Positions 14,942-22,305 of a stretch of 37,423 nt of DNA are shown in pieces; the first letter of the stretch is position 1, and each line of letters starts with the position of its first letter. Source of the DNA: Acidimicrobiales bacterium (GTDB taxonomy: Bacteria > Actinomycetota > Acidimicrobiia > Acidimicrobiales > SZUA-35); contig JAHDBV010000042.1 in NCBI GenBank assembly GCA_020630195.1, positions 1-37,423 of the forward strand. The letters run 5' to 3'. The translations under genes and the position numbers were made by a program. The notes beneath the pieces were generated by a model. It ran no database searches. It had not been told where the DNA came from and saw nothing but the letters and a program-made list of their open reading frames with translations.

Positions 14942-16300
14942 ATGGGTACCTACGAGGACATCAAGGCGAAGGTCGACGCCGATGGCGTGGAGTTCATCTA
15001 CGCGATGTTCGTGGAGATGCAGGGCAAACCCTGCGCCAAGCTCGTGCCCGTCAACGCACTCGAAGCGACCCTCGAAGACGGGGCGGGGTTCGCCGGCTTC
15101 GCCTCCGGACCCATGGGGCAGGACGCCGCGAGCCCCGACATGCTCGCCATCCCCGATCCGTCGACCTACACGCAGCTCCCGTGGCAGCCGAACGTCGCGG
15201 TGATGCAGTGCGACCCGACCGTCGAGGGTGAGCTCTGGCCCTATGCCCCGCGTGTGATCCTGCGGCGAGCGCTCGACCGGTTGGCCGAACGGAACCTCGT
15301 CATGAAGACCGGGGTCGAGGCGGAGTACTCGCTCGTGGTCCGCAACGAGGACGGCTCGATCGCGGTGGCCGACACCCGCGACACCGAACCGATGCCGTGT
15401 TACGACGCCCGCAGCCTCACCCGGATGCTCCCGCACCTCACCGAGGTCTCGAAGAACCTCAACGCGATGGGGTGGGGCAACTACGCCAACGACCACGAGG
15501 ACGCCAACGGCCAGTACGAGCAGAACTGGCAGTACGCCGACGCGATGACCACCGCCGATCGGCTCATCCTGTTCCGCCTGATGATCCACACGATGGCCCA
15601 GCGCGACGGGCGCTACGCCACGTTCATGCCGAAGCCGTTCGCCGACAAGACCGGCAACGGGTTGCACGCGCACATCAGCCTCTGGTCGGCCGACACCGAC
15701 CAGCCGTTGTTCTCCGGTGATGGTCCGGGCACGTTCGGGCTCGGCCTGAGCGACATGGCGCTCCAGTTCGGTGCCGGCCTGCTCGACCACGCCGAGGGTC
15801 TCGCCGCGGTGGCGTGCCCCACGGTGAATTCCTACAAGCGCATCGGGGTCGGGGCGCCCCGCTCGGGCGCCACCTGGGCGCCCGCGTACGTGGCCTTCGG
15901 CGGCAACAACCGCTCGCAGATGATCCGCGTGCCCGAGCCCGACCGCCTCGAGGTCCGCCTCGGCGACGGCGCCGCCAATCCGTATCTCATGTTCGCCGCC
16001 ATGCTCGCCGCCGGTCTCGACGGGATCGACAACGGCTCGATGCCCGACTCGATCAACACCGACAACCTCTTCACCATGCCGCTCGACGAGGTCCGGGCCC
16101 GCGGCATCCGGAGCCTCCCGCCGACGCTGTATCACGCCGCCGACGCCCTCGAGGCGGACGACGTGCTCCGGGTCGGACTCGGTGACACGCCGACCGGGCC
16201 CTACAGCGAGTACATGGCCGAGGTGAAGCGGGCCGAGTTCCTGAGCCATCACGAGCAGGTCACACCGGCCGAGATCGACCGCTACCTCTCGTTGATCTAG
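14942..16300 (+). CDS. glnT: Type III glutamine synthetase family ligase (GlnT/GmaS-like)
   Basis: This 452-residue ATP-dependent amide ligase joins glutamate to ammonia or to an amine such as methylamine. Metal ligands are visible as E126-x-E128 (VEAEYSL). The segments 'NAMGWGNYANDHEDANGQYEQNW' and 'FMPKPFADKTGNGLHAHISLW' (residues 229-248) are typical of GlnT/GmaS rather than GlnA. The ATG at 14942 has GGGAG upstream; a longer in-frame extension crosses the promoter and is rejected. It is divergent from glxBCD, with which GlnT-type enzymes are often linked (gamma-glutamylmethylamide/N-methylglutamate chemistry). Substrate choice between ammonia, methylamine and other amines cannot be read from the sequence. 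Confidence 0.9.
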   Translation: MGTYEDIKAKVDADGVEFIYAMFVEMQGKPCAKLVPVNALEATLEDGAGFAGFASGPMGQDAASPDMLAIPDPSTYTQLPWQPNVAVMQCDPTVEGELWPYAPRVILRRALDRLAERNLVMKTGVEAEYSLVVRNEDGSIAVADTRDTEPMPCYDARSLTRMLPHLTEVSKNLNAMGWGNYANDHEDANGQYEQNWQYADAMTTADRLILFRLMIHTMAQRDGRYATFMPKPFADKTGNGLHAHISLWSADTDQPLFSGDGPGTFGLGLSDMALQFGAGLLDHAEGLAAVACPTVNSYKRIGVGAPRSGATWAPAYVAFGGNNRSQMIRVPEPDRLEVRLGDGAANPYLMFAAMLAAGLDGIDNGSMPDSINTDNLFTMPLDEVRARGIRSLPPTLYHAADALEADDVLRVGLGDTPTGPYSEYMAEVKRAEFLSHHEQVTPAEIDRYLSLI

Positions 16301-16306
16301 ACATCC

Positions 16307-16924
16307 GTGGTGCAGCACGATCCGGCCCGAGCGTCGGCGACCGAGCCCGTGAGCGGCGCCGAGGTGACCGCCTTCGTCGGTGAACGGGTCCGTGAGCTGC
16401 GGCGTGATCTCGACCTGACCCTCGAACGGTTCGCCGAGCGCGCCGGCATCTCGATCGGCATGTTGTCGAAGATCGAGAACGGACAGACCTCACCGAGTCT
16501 CGCCACCCTCGCCGGGCTGGCCGGGGCGGCGGGGGTGCCGCTCACTTCGTTGTTCCGGGGCCTCGACGAGGAGCGCGACGCGTTGCTCGTGCGGGCCGGC
16601 CAGGGCATCCCCATCGACCACGAAGGGGCCAACGAGGGCCGGATCTACGAGGACCTCGGCGCCCTGCGTGGCCCCCGGCGCGAGATCGAGCCGGTGCTCG
16701 TCACCATCCTCGACGACAGCGAGGTGTTCCCGCTCTTCCAGCACCCCGGGGTGGAGCTGTTGTACGTGCTCGAGGGGCGATTCGAGTACGGCTACGGGTC
16801 GAAGCGGTACGAGCTGGCCGTGGGCGACACGTTGCAGTTCCAGGGCGAGGTGCCCCACGGACCGACCCGGCTGATCGAGGTGCCCGTGCGGTTCCTGACG
16901 ATGAAGGTCCAGACGCCCGGCTGA
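16307..16924 (+). CDS. XRE-family regulator with C-terminal cupin sensor
   Basis: This 205-residue protein has a helix-turn-helix at about residues 25-80 (RVRELRRDLDLTLERFAERAGISIGMLSKIENGQTSPSLATLAGLA) and a cupin at about 120-200 ('FQHPGVELLYVLEGRFEYGYGSKRYELAVGDTLQFQGEVPHGP'). This PuuR-like architecture commonly controls amine and gamma-glutamyl metabolism genes. The GTG at 16307 follows the glutamine synthetase stop by six bases, so it is co-transcribed and probably autoregulates the operon by binding the inverted repeat at 14897-14913. The sensed ligand is unknown. It converges on the PPOX gene. Confidence 0.92.
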   Translation: MVQHDPARASATEPVSGAEVTAFVGERVRELRRDLDLTLERFAERAGISIGMLSKIENGQTSPSLATLAGLAGAAGVPLTSLFRGLDEERDALLVRAGQGIPIDHEGANEGRIYEDLGALRGPRREIEPVLVTILDDSEVFPLFQHPGVELLYVLEGRFEYGYGSKRYELAVGDTLQFQGEVPHGPTRLIEVPVRFLTMKVQTPG

Positions 16925-16931
16925 GCCGGCC

Positions 16932-17354
16932 TCAGTGGATCTGGCCGACCGCCCGCTCCGGTCGGAGGCGCAGCAGCAGGCGTCCTTCGTCGACCATGGC
17001 GGCCCGGTACTCGGCCCAGTCGTCGTGCTCACCGGCGACGGCGCGGTAGTAGTCGACGAGATCGTCGGCCGCGGCGTCGTCGGGGCTCGTGGCCGTCGGC
17101 CCGATCTCGACGCTGCCGGAGAAGGCGAGGTACGACCAACTGCCGGGATCGGTCACGTGGAGGATGATCCGTGGGTCCCGGCGCATGTTGCGGGTCTTCG
17201 CACGGGAGTCGGTCACCGAGACGACCATCGCCCCGTCGGCGACGGTGTAGGTGACGTCGCTCGACTGCGGGCTGCCGTCGGCCTTCGTGGTGATGAGGAC
17301 GGCGTGCCGGCGGGCCGATGCCCAGTCGAGTGCGGTCGTGGGGTCGAGAGCCAT
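16932..17354 (-). CDS. PPOX-class F420/FMN-dependent protein
   Basis: This 140-residue split-barrel protein begins 'MALDPTTALDWASARRHAVLITTKADGSPQSSDV' and contains 'MVVSVTDSRAKTRNMRRDPRIILHVTDPGSWSYLAFSG', the usual cofactor-phosphate and strand signature of PPOX-class F420-dependent oxidoreductases found in actinobacteria. Length is normal. The start ATG at 17352-17354 is chosen from the family's usual N-terminus. It is divergent from the AcnX gene across a 120-base region holding a large inverted repeat. The substrate is unknown. Confidence 0.88.
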   Translation of the reverse strand: MALDPTTALDWASARRHAVLITTKADGSPQSSDVTYTVADGAMVVSVTDSRAKTRNMRRDPRIILHVTDPGSWSYLAFSGSVEIGPTATSPDDAAADDLVDYYRAVAGEHDDWAEYRAAMVDEGRLLLRLRPERAVGQIH

Positions 17355-17415
17355 GGAGCAGAGCGTGACGCCTCGTCGGTCCCGTCGTGATCCGGCCTGT
17401 TCGGGTCGCGACGAC

Positions 17416-17452
17416 GTCCGCCTGGTGGCGAGGGCCACGACACCAGGCGGAC
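17416..17452. promoter_or_regulatory. Perfect 12+12 base inverted repeat upstream of the AcnX genes
   Basis: Arms 17416-17427 (GTCCGCCTGGTG) and 17441-17452 are exact complements with a 13-base gap. The right arm falls between a possible -35 (ACGACA, 17437-17442) and a TAGCGT -10 (17461-17466) of the AcnX gene. This is the place expected for an operator; there is no T-run, so a terminator is less likely. Confidence 0.6.
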
Positions 17453-17460
17453 CCGAGGCG

Positions 17461-17466
17461 TAGCGT
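17461..17466 (+). promoter_or_regulatory. Candidate -10 of acnX, leaderless arrangement
   Basis: TAGCGT ends eight bases before the ATG of the AcnX large subunit, so transcription would begin at or next to the A of the start codon. No ribosome binding site is visible, which fits a leaderless mRNA. Confidence 0.45.
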
Positions 17467-17474
17467 CGCCCCTG

Positions 17475-18725
17475 ATGGCACTGGCGCTCGATGAACAGGA
17501 ACAACGCTGGCTCGACGGCCACGACGGCGCCGCCATGCAGTTGGCGATGCGACTCGTCCTCGCTGCCGCCGAGGTGTCGGGGGCGACCTCGTTCGTGCCG
17601 ATCGAGTCGGCCCACATCAACTCGTGCCACTACTCGGGTTCGTTGTCGCTCGACTTCGCCGAGTTCCTGCTCGCCGAAGGGGCGGTGCTGTCGGTGCCGA
17701 CCCACACCAACGCGAGCCTGATCTCGTGCGACCTGCCGACATTGCGTCCCGAGGCCGCCACCCCGACCGAGGTCGCCGGGGCCCGTCGCCTCATGGAGAT
17801 CTACGAGGCGCTCGGCTGTTCCTCGATGTGGACGTGTGCGCCCTATCAGCAACCCGAGGGGCGGCCGCCGTTCGGGGCCCACGTCGTCGGCTCGGAGTCG
17901 AACGCCGTCGGGTTCACCAACTCCGTGCTCGGCGCCCGGACCAACAAGTACGGCGACCTGCTCGACATCTCCGCCGCCCTCGTCGGCCGGGTGCCATTCG
18001 TCGGCCTGCACACCGACGAGGGCCGCCGAGCCACGCATCGCTTCGATGTCTCCGGTCTGTCGGATGTGTGGTTCGACGACCCGAATCTCCCGCATCTGCT
18101 CGGGGTCGTGGTCGGCAAGGCGGTGGGCGCGGGGATCGGAGTGATCGACGGTTGGCCGTCGGCCGGCGAGGACGAACTCAAGGCGCTGGTCGCCGCGGGT
18201 GCCGCGGCCGGTGGGGTCGATCTCGTGCACGTGGTCGGCATCACGCCCGAGGCGCCCACGCTCGAGGCCGCCTCCGGTGGTGTCCCGGTGGCGCGCACCA
18301 CCGTCGTCGGCCCCGAGGATCTGGCCGCGGCGGCCGCCGAGCTCACGACGGCCGCTGGTGACGAACCGCTGCGAGCCGTCTGCCTCGGCACGCCGCACTT
18401 CTCGATCGACGAGCTGGCCGAGCTCGTCGACCGTCTCGACGGGCGTCGCCTGGCCGAGGGGGTCACGATGCTCGTGACCACCAGCCGCGCCGTCGCCGCC
18501 GAGGCGGCCCTGCGGGGCCTCGACGACCGCCTCGCCGCCAGTGGCGGATCGCTCGTGCTCGACACCTGCACCTACTACCCGCCGCGGTCGACCGGGATCG
18601 ACGGGTTCACCCTGACCAACTCCGCGAAGTGGGCCTACTACGGCCGGGGCATGCTCGACGTGCCGATCGCCTTCACGTCACTCGAACGGTGTGTCGAGTC
18701 CGCCGTCGCCGGGCGGTGGGTGTGA
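17475..18725 (+). CDS. Aconitase X catalytic (large) subunit, putative cis-3-hydroxyproline dehydratase
   Basis: This 416-residue AcnX (formerly DUF521) protein has diagnostic segments including 'IESAHINSCHYSGSLS', SESNAVGFTNSVLGARTN, 'GIVGL-like' VPFVGLHTDEG, CLGTPHFSIDEL and 'DTCTYYPPRSTGIDGFTLTNSAKWAYYGRG', with cysteines placed for an Fe-S cluster. Known members are archaeal mevalonate-5-phosphate dehydratase and bacterial cis-3-hydroxy-L-proline dehydratase; bacterial context favours the latter or a related hydroxy-acid dehydration. The small swivel domain is a separate downstream gene, so this is a split type. No mevalonate-pathway genes are in the window. Confidence 0.88.
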   Translation: MALALDEQEQRWLDGHDGAAMQLAMRLVLAAAEVSGATSFVPIESAHINSCHYSGSLSLDFAEFLLAEGAVLSVPTHTNASLISCDLPTLRPEAATPTEVAGARRLMEIYEALGCSSMWTCAPYQQPEGRPPFGAHVVGSESNAVGFTNSVLGARTNKYGDLLDISAALVGRVPFVGLHTDEGRRATHRFDVSGLSDVWFDDPNLPHLLGVVVGKAVGAGIGVIDGWPSAGEDELKALVAAGAAAGGVDLVHVVGITPEAPTLEAASGGVPVARTTVVGPEDLAAAAAELTTAAGDEPLRAVCLGTPHFSIDELAELVDRLDGRRLAEGVTMLVTTSRAVAAEAALRGLDDRLAASGGSLVLDTCTYYPPRSTGIDGFTLTNSAKWAYYGRGMLDVPIAFTSLERCVESAVAGRWV

Positions 18726-18774
18726 TGCGGGAACTCGCGGGACGGTCGGGCCGGGCTGCGGACGGCGGGGCCGC

Positions 18775-19188
18775 ATGATGGGCCCGTTGGTGCTCGAGGG
18801 CCGCTGGCTCGTCGAGGGTGAGCTCCGAGGTGCGGTGCTCCGACTCGACGAGCCGCTCAGTTTCTGGGGCGGCTTCGACCCTGTGACCGGACGCATCATC
18901 GACCGCTCCCATGCGCAACACGGTGTGTCGCTCGCCGGGCGCGTCGTGGCGATGCCGGGCTCTCGGGGTTCGTCGGGGACTCCCGGGGTACTCGGCGAGT
19001 CGATCCGACGGGGAACAGCGCCCGCAGCGATGCTCGTCACCAAGGCCGACATCAACCTCGTCGCCGGATCACTGACCGCGGCAGCGTTGTACGGCACGAG
19101 CTGCCCGATCCTGCTCGTCGCCTCGGAGGTCTTCGCCGGGCTCGTCGACGGTGCTCGGGTGGCCGGGCCGCCGACGTCGTCACTCTGA
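18775..19188 (+). CDS. Aconitase X swivel (small) subunit
   Basis: This 137-residue DUF126/AcnX small domain reads 'VLRLDEPLSFWGGFDPVTGRIIDRSHAQHG' (substrate-binding 'sFwGGvdp.tG.I.d..H') and GSRGSSGTPGVLGESIRRGTAPAAMLV. It swivels over the large subunit to close the active site in this family. The start is taken at ATG 18775 (a second ATG follows at 18778). A GTG at 18691 would give a longer, non-conserved N-terminus overlapping the large-subunit gene. It is separated from the large subunit by 49 bases and is convergent with the HNH gene. Confidence 0.87.
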   Translation: MMGPLVLEGRWLVEGELRGAVLRLDEPLSFWGGFDPVTGRIIDRSHAQHGVSLAGRVVAMPGSRGSSGTPGVLGESIRRGTAPAAMLVTKADINLVAGSLTAAALYGTSCPILLVASEVFAGLVDGARVAGPPTSSL

Positions 19189-19201
19189 GCCCGGTCGGCC
19201 G

Positions 19202-20602
19202 TCATTCGAGGAGCCGCTGTTGGTGGCCCCGATCGGGGCTGTTCGGTCTGCGGTCGGCGGAACTCGTCCGACCTTCGGTGATCGGCCGCGCCGGACCGGT
19301 CGGCCGTTCCGGCAGCGGGTCGATCGCACTCGTGATCTCCGCGTCCACCTCGGCCGGTGGTGTTCGTCGTCGGCGGGCGTGCTTCTTGGTCAGCCCTGGC
19401 GGTAGCTGCGGTGGCTCCGGGAGTGCCGTGCTCGCGTGTTCGACGCCGTTGGGGTCGATGACGGCGAGGACTCGTCCGGGGAGGAGTTGGTAGGTCCAGC
19501 CGGTGTCGTGATCGAGGTGGTGATGCGGCCCACAGAGCGGCAGCAGGTTCTCGAGGATGGTGGGTCCGCCGTTGGCCCAGTGGTCGAGGTGGTGGATCTG
19601 GCAGCGGTCGAACGACACGTCGCAGCCGGGGTGGGCGCAGGTCGGGTACATCGCCCGCAGGGCCTTGCGTTGCTTGGCGGTTGCGGTCCGTTTCCCAGCC
19701 GAGAGCCGGTCGACGTGCCCGTCCGGACCGGTCAGCGCCAGGAACACATCGGCGTCACACAGGAACCGGTCCAACGCTGCGGGCGGGACCTCGACGCCGG
19801 ATTCGGTTTCACAGACCGTGTCGAGGTGGTGGCCTCGTTCGACGGTTTCCGCATCGACGAGGACAGTGACTTGTGGTCGTGGCGCTCGTCCGGGCTGGTT
19901 CACCCCATCCGCCACCAGCTGCAGCATCGCCTGGGCGGCGGTCTGGTTCGACCGTGTCCGCCCCGGCTCGGCACACAGTCGTGCCAGGGCGGCCTGGACC
20001 TGGGTCTGCAACTCGGCATGGCGGATCGGATCCAACATCAGGTGGGTGTGGCCCATGCCGTCGTCGTCGGAGATCCACTGCCGCAACGACGTCCGTTCGA
20101 TCTGCCGGGCGAGTTCGTCGTCGCCAGCATCGTCCTGCAACGCCGTCGTGAGAGCGCGGAGGTCGGTGGCGAACTGGTCGACGGTCCGGTCATCCATGCG
20201 GGCGGCCAACCACTCGTCATGGTCAGCGAGCAGCGGCGCCTGATCACCCAACCGGGCGACGGCACGGGCGACGGCATCGACCTTCTCCGGCGCGACCTCA
20301 CCCGCCTCATGACGTTCACCGACGGCCGGTAGTACGTCCGCCACCGCAGACCGCTGATGAACCTTTCGTGCTTCTCGTCCGGAGATCTCGCCGGTCCGGA
20401 GAGCCAGGTCATCGCCAGAGGGCTTGCCTCCACTGGCCGCGCGCTCGAGACGGAGGACAGCAGAGCTGATCCCATCGATCTGCTGACGAGCCGCCCGCAA
20501 CCGATCCATCACCCGACGACGACCAGCAGCATCCAACTCATCCAGGACGCATCCGTCGAGCACCTCGACCAGATCCCGGATCGCACCCACTGCCACCGCC
20601 AT
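19202..20602 (-). CDS. DUF222 / HNH endonuclease domain protein (13E12-like)
   Basis: This protein has 466 residues when started at ATG 20600-20602. The DUF222 part fills about residues 1-300. The HNH nuclease follows: CAHPGCDVSFDRCQIHHLDHW then 'GGPTILENLLPLCGPHHHLDH', with the catalytic His pair and a CxxxxC/CxxHH zinc arrangement. A basic, proline-rich tail (HARRRRTPPAEVDAE onward) ends the protein. This multicopy actinobacterial family has members known to be in the LexA regulon. Here an SOS box (20625-20640) overlaps the -35 and a TATGCT -10 lies seven bases before the ATG, which decides this start over in-frame ATG/TTG codons further upstream that lie in or behind the operator. Confidence 0.9.
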   Translation of the reverse strand: MAVAVGAIRDLVEVLDGCVLDELDAAGRRRVMDRLRAARQQIDGISSAVLRLERAASGGKPSGDDLALRTGEISGREARKVHQRSAVADVLPAVGERHEAGEVAPEKVDAVARAVARLGDQAPLLADHDEWLAARMDDRTVDQFATDLRALTTALQDDAGDDELARQIERTSLRQWISDDDGMGHTHLMLDPIRHAELQTQVQAALARLCAEPGRTRSNQTAAQAMLQLVADGVNQPGRAPRPQVTVLVDAETVERGHHLDTVCETESGVEVPPAALDRFLCDADVFLALTGPDGHVDRLSAGKRTATAKQRKALRAMYPTCAHPGCDVSFDRCQIHHLDHWANGGPTILENLLPLCGPHHHLDHDTGWTYQLLPGRVLAVIDPNGVEHASTALPEPPQLPPGLTKKHARRRRTPPAEVDAEITSAIDPLPERPTGPARPITEGRTSSADRRPNSPDRGHQQRLLE

Positions 20603-20609
20603 GGCCGAG

Positions 20610-20615
20610 AGCATA
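20610..20615 (-). promoter_or_regulatory. -10 element of the DUF222-HNH gene (leaderless)
   Basis: TATGCT on the minus strand is a good TANNNT -10; seven bases separate it from the ATG at 20600-20602, so the transcript probably starts at the start codon. The SOS box sits about ten bases upstream over the -35 area. Confidence 0.6.
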
Positions 20616-20624
20616 GCATGACGA

Positions 20625-20640
20625 GCGAACATATGTTCGA
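20625..20640. promoter_or_regulatory. LexA (SOS) box
   Basis: On the minus strand the site reads TCGAAC-ATAT-GTTCGC, 15 of 16 bases identical to the palindromic actinobacterial SOS box TCGAAC-N4-GTTCGA. Its position over the -35 region of the DUF222-HNH promoter is the standard arrangement for LexA repression. It lies 72 bases from the divergent gene at 20712 and might touch that promoter too, though less directly. Confidence 0.85.
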
Positions 20641-20697
20641 CTGCGTTCGAGACGCAGCCCGAATCCCGTCGACCTGAACGATCGTCCAAACCGGGTC

Positions 20698-20703
20698 TAG
20701 AGT
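20698..20703 (+). promoter_or_regulatory. Candidate -10 for the racemase-fold/sulfotransferase/SDR operon
   Basis: TAGAGT lies eight bases before the GTG at 20712, with CTGAAC (20674-20679) 18 bases upstream as a weak -35. No ribosome site precedes the GTG, so a leaderless transcript is likely. Confidence 0.45.
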
Positions 20704-20711
20704 CGGCCGCT

Positions 20712-21539
20712 GTGAAGCCCGAACGCTGGTCGGACCCGACGAAGAAGTTGTTCCCCCATCAGGTCGGCTTCACCGGGCCGCCCATGGACTTCGACGCCGC
20801 CCCCACCGACTTCCTGCGGATCGCTCCGCCGTCGGTCGGGGCCCACGGGCGTCTTCTGCACGCCCCCGGCTACGCCCACGAGCTCTCCCAGCGGGTCGAC
20901 AACTTCGGCCAGCTCGAGGAGGTCGTGCACTGCTTCTCCAACGCCGGTGCCGACGTCGTCGGCCAGGTCGGCACCAACTGGGTCCACGCGGGTGGTCGCG
21001 ACGTGCACGACATCCGCACCTACGTCGCCGAGATGACCGAGCGCTACGAGACCCCGCTGCACATGGCGGGCCTCACCCTCGTCGAGGCCTGCGAGGCGAT
21101 GGGGTACGAACGCATCGCCCTCAACTCGGTCTACTTCTGGCCCGACTGGCGCGACGGCGTCGTCCGCTTCCTCCGCTCTGCCGGGATCGACGTCGTCTGG
21201 TACGGCAACTTCGTCGACCAGGGGCTCTACGACGATCAGCAGGTCGTCAACGACCTCACCTGGATCTTCCCCGGCGGGCACGCGGCCGAGTCGGTGCGCC
21301 GGACCCTCGACGCCGCCGGGCCGGTCGACGCCGTGCTCGTGAACGGCATGTCGAACTACCGGGGCGACGACGGCCTGCCCCGCCGGTTCGTCAGCCTCGC
21401 CGCCGACATCGAGGCCGAGGTCGACACTCCGATCCTCGCCGCCGACATCACCCTCTACTGGCAGATCTTCCGGACCCTCGGCATCGCGCCCGAGGGTCGC
21501 CAGGGATCGCTGTTGTCCACCCTCCAGACCGGGAGTTGA
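20712..21539 (+). CDS. Asp/Glu racemase-fold (maleate isomerase/arylmalonate decarboxylase-like) protein without catalytic cysteines
   Basis: This 275-residue protein follows the two-domain pattern of the maleate isomerase/AMDase group: 'FSNAGADVVGQVGTNW' (residues 75-90), 'GYERIALNSVYFWPDWRDGVVRFLRSAGIDVVWYGNF', and VDAVLVNGMSNYRG (205-218). In active members each lobe has a cysteine (GCTS and SCTNLR); here both positions appear to be glycine (G87, G212). Either the chemistry differs or the protein is a binding protein. It begins at a GTG with a leaderless-type promoter and is four bases upstream of the sulfotransferase gene. The family assignment is by eye and moderately sure. Confidence 0.6.
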   Translation: MKPERWSDPTKKLFPHQVGFTGPPMDFDAAPTDFLRIAPPSVGAHGRLLHAPGYAHELSQRVDNFGQLEEVVHCFSNAGADVVGQVGTNWVHAGGRDVHDIRTYVAEMTERYETPLHMAGLTLVEACEAMGYERIALNSVYFWPDWRDGVVRFLRSAGIDVVWYGNFVDQGLYDDQQVVNDLTWIFPGGHAAESVRRTLDAAGPVDAVLVNGMSNYRGDDGLPRRFVSLAADIEAEVDTPILAADITLYWQIFRTLGIAPEGRQGSLLSTLQTGS

Positions 21540-21543
21540 CACC

Positions 21544-22278
21544 ATGTTGTTGACGTTGTGGGCCACGCCCCGCTCCACCTCCACCGCGTTCGAGTGGATG
21601 ATGCGCCAACGCGGCGACTTCGAGTGCCACCACGAACCGTGGAACGAGCTCTACTACTACGGCGTCGACCGCGTGAGCGATCGCGACGCCCACGTCGAGG
21701 CGAAACCCGGGCACGACTACGCCTCGACCTGGGCCGACCTCGCCTCGGGCGGGCGGGACGTGTTCGTGAAGGACTTCGTCTACTCCGTCGAGCACACCCT
21801 CACCGAGGAGATGCTCGCCTCGATGACCCACACGTTCCTGATCCGCGATCCGAAGCGGGTCGTGCAGAGCCTGGCCAAGCACTGGCCCGACTGCACCTGG
21901 GACGAGGTCGGCTTCGAGTCGCTGCACCGGCTGTTCCACCGGATCGCCGATCGTGACGGCACCCCACCGCCGGTGATGCGCTCCGCCGACCTCCTCGACG
22001 ACCCCGCCGGCACCGCCCGGGCCTACTGCGCCGCCGCCGGCATCCCGTTCATCGCCGAGGCCCTCGACTGGGAGGCCGGCGAACGACGCGAGGTCAGCTG
22101 GTACGACACCAACGGGAGCGGCTGGCACGACAACCTCCGCGGCAGCACCGGCATCCAGAAGCCGACGACGACCTACCCGCCGCTCGAGGACAACCCACGA
22201 CTGTTCGAGCTCTACGAGCGGGCCGTCCCCCTCTACGAGGATCTCGCCGCCCACGCGTTCGCACCCCTGACCGACTGA
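21544..22278 (+). CDS. Sulfotransferase family protein (PAPS-dependent type)
   Basis: This 244-residue P-loop protein starts with the 5'-phosphosulfate loop at the very N-terminus (LWATPRSTSTAFEWMM) and has the 3'-phosphate-binding helix and strand 'THTFLIRDPKRVVQSLAKH' (IRDP...S). A 'HHEPWNE' segment and 'DVFVKDF' (K, D) follow the pattern of small bacterial and fungal sulfotransferases that act on small molecules. The ATG at 21544 begins just before the P-loop strand. It sits between a racemase-fold protein and an SDR, so a small-molecule sulfation or desulfation pathway is conceivable. Confidence 0.78.
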   Translation: MLLTLWATPRSTSTAFEWMMRQRGDFECHHEPWNELYYYGVDRVSDRDAHVEAKPGHDYASTWADLASGGRDVFVKDFVYSVEHTLTEEMLASMTHTFLIRDPKRVVQSLAKHWPDCTWDEVGFESLHRLFHRIADRDGTPPPVMRSADLLDDPAGTARAYCAAAGIPFIAEALDWEAGERREVSWYDTNGSGWHDNLRGSTGIQKPTTTYPPLEDNPRLFELYERAVPLYEDLAAHAFAPLTD

Positions 22279-22305
22279 CCCCCCCCGACACGAAGGCACT
22301 CCACG

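Noticed and set aside
17416..17452. Inverted repeat as a transcription terminator
   Set aside because: It lies between divergent genes with no T-run and no gene ends there; an operator is more likely.
19202..20602. DUF222-HNH gene as a homing endonuclease or intron-borne mobile element
   Set aside because: No intron, intein or terminal repeats are visible and the gene has its own SOS-type promoter; the family is a normal actinobacterial gene family.
20630..20632. ATG at 20632 as start of the DUF222-HNH protein
   Set aside because: It lies inside the LexA box and upstream of the -10, so it would not be on the transcript; 20602 fits better.
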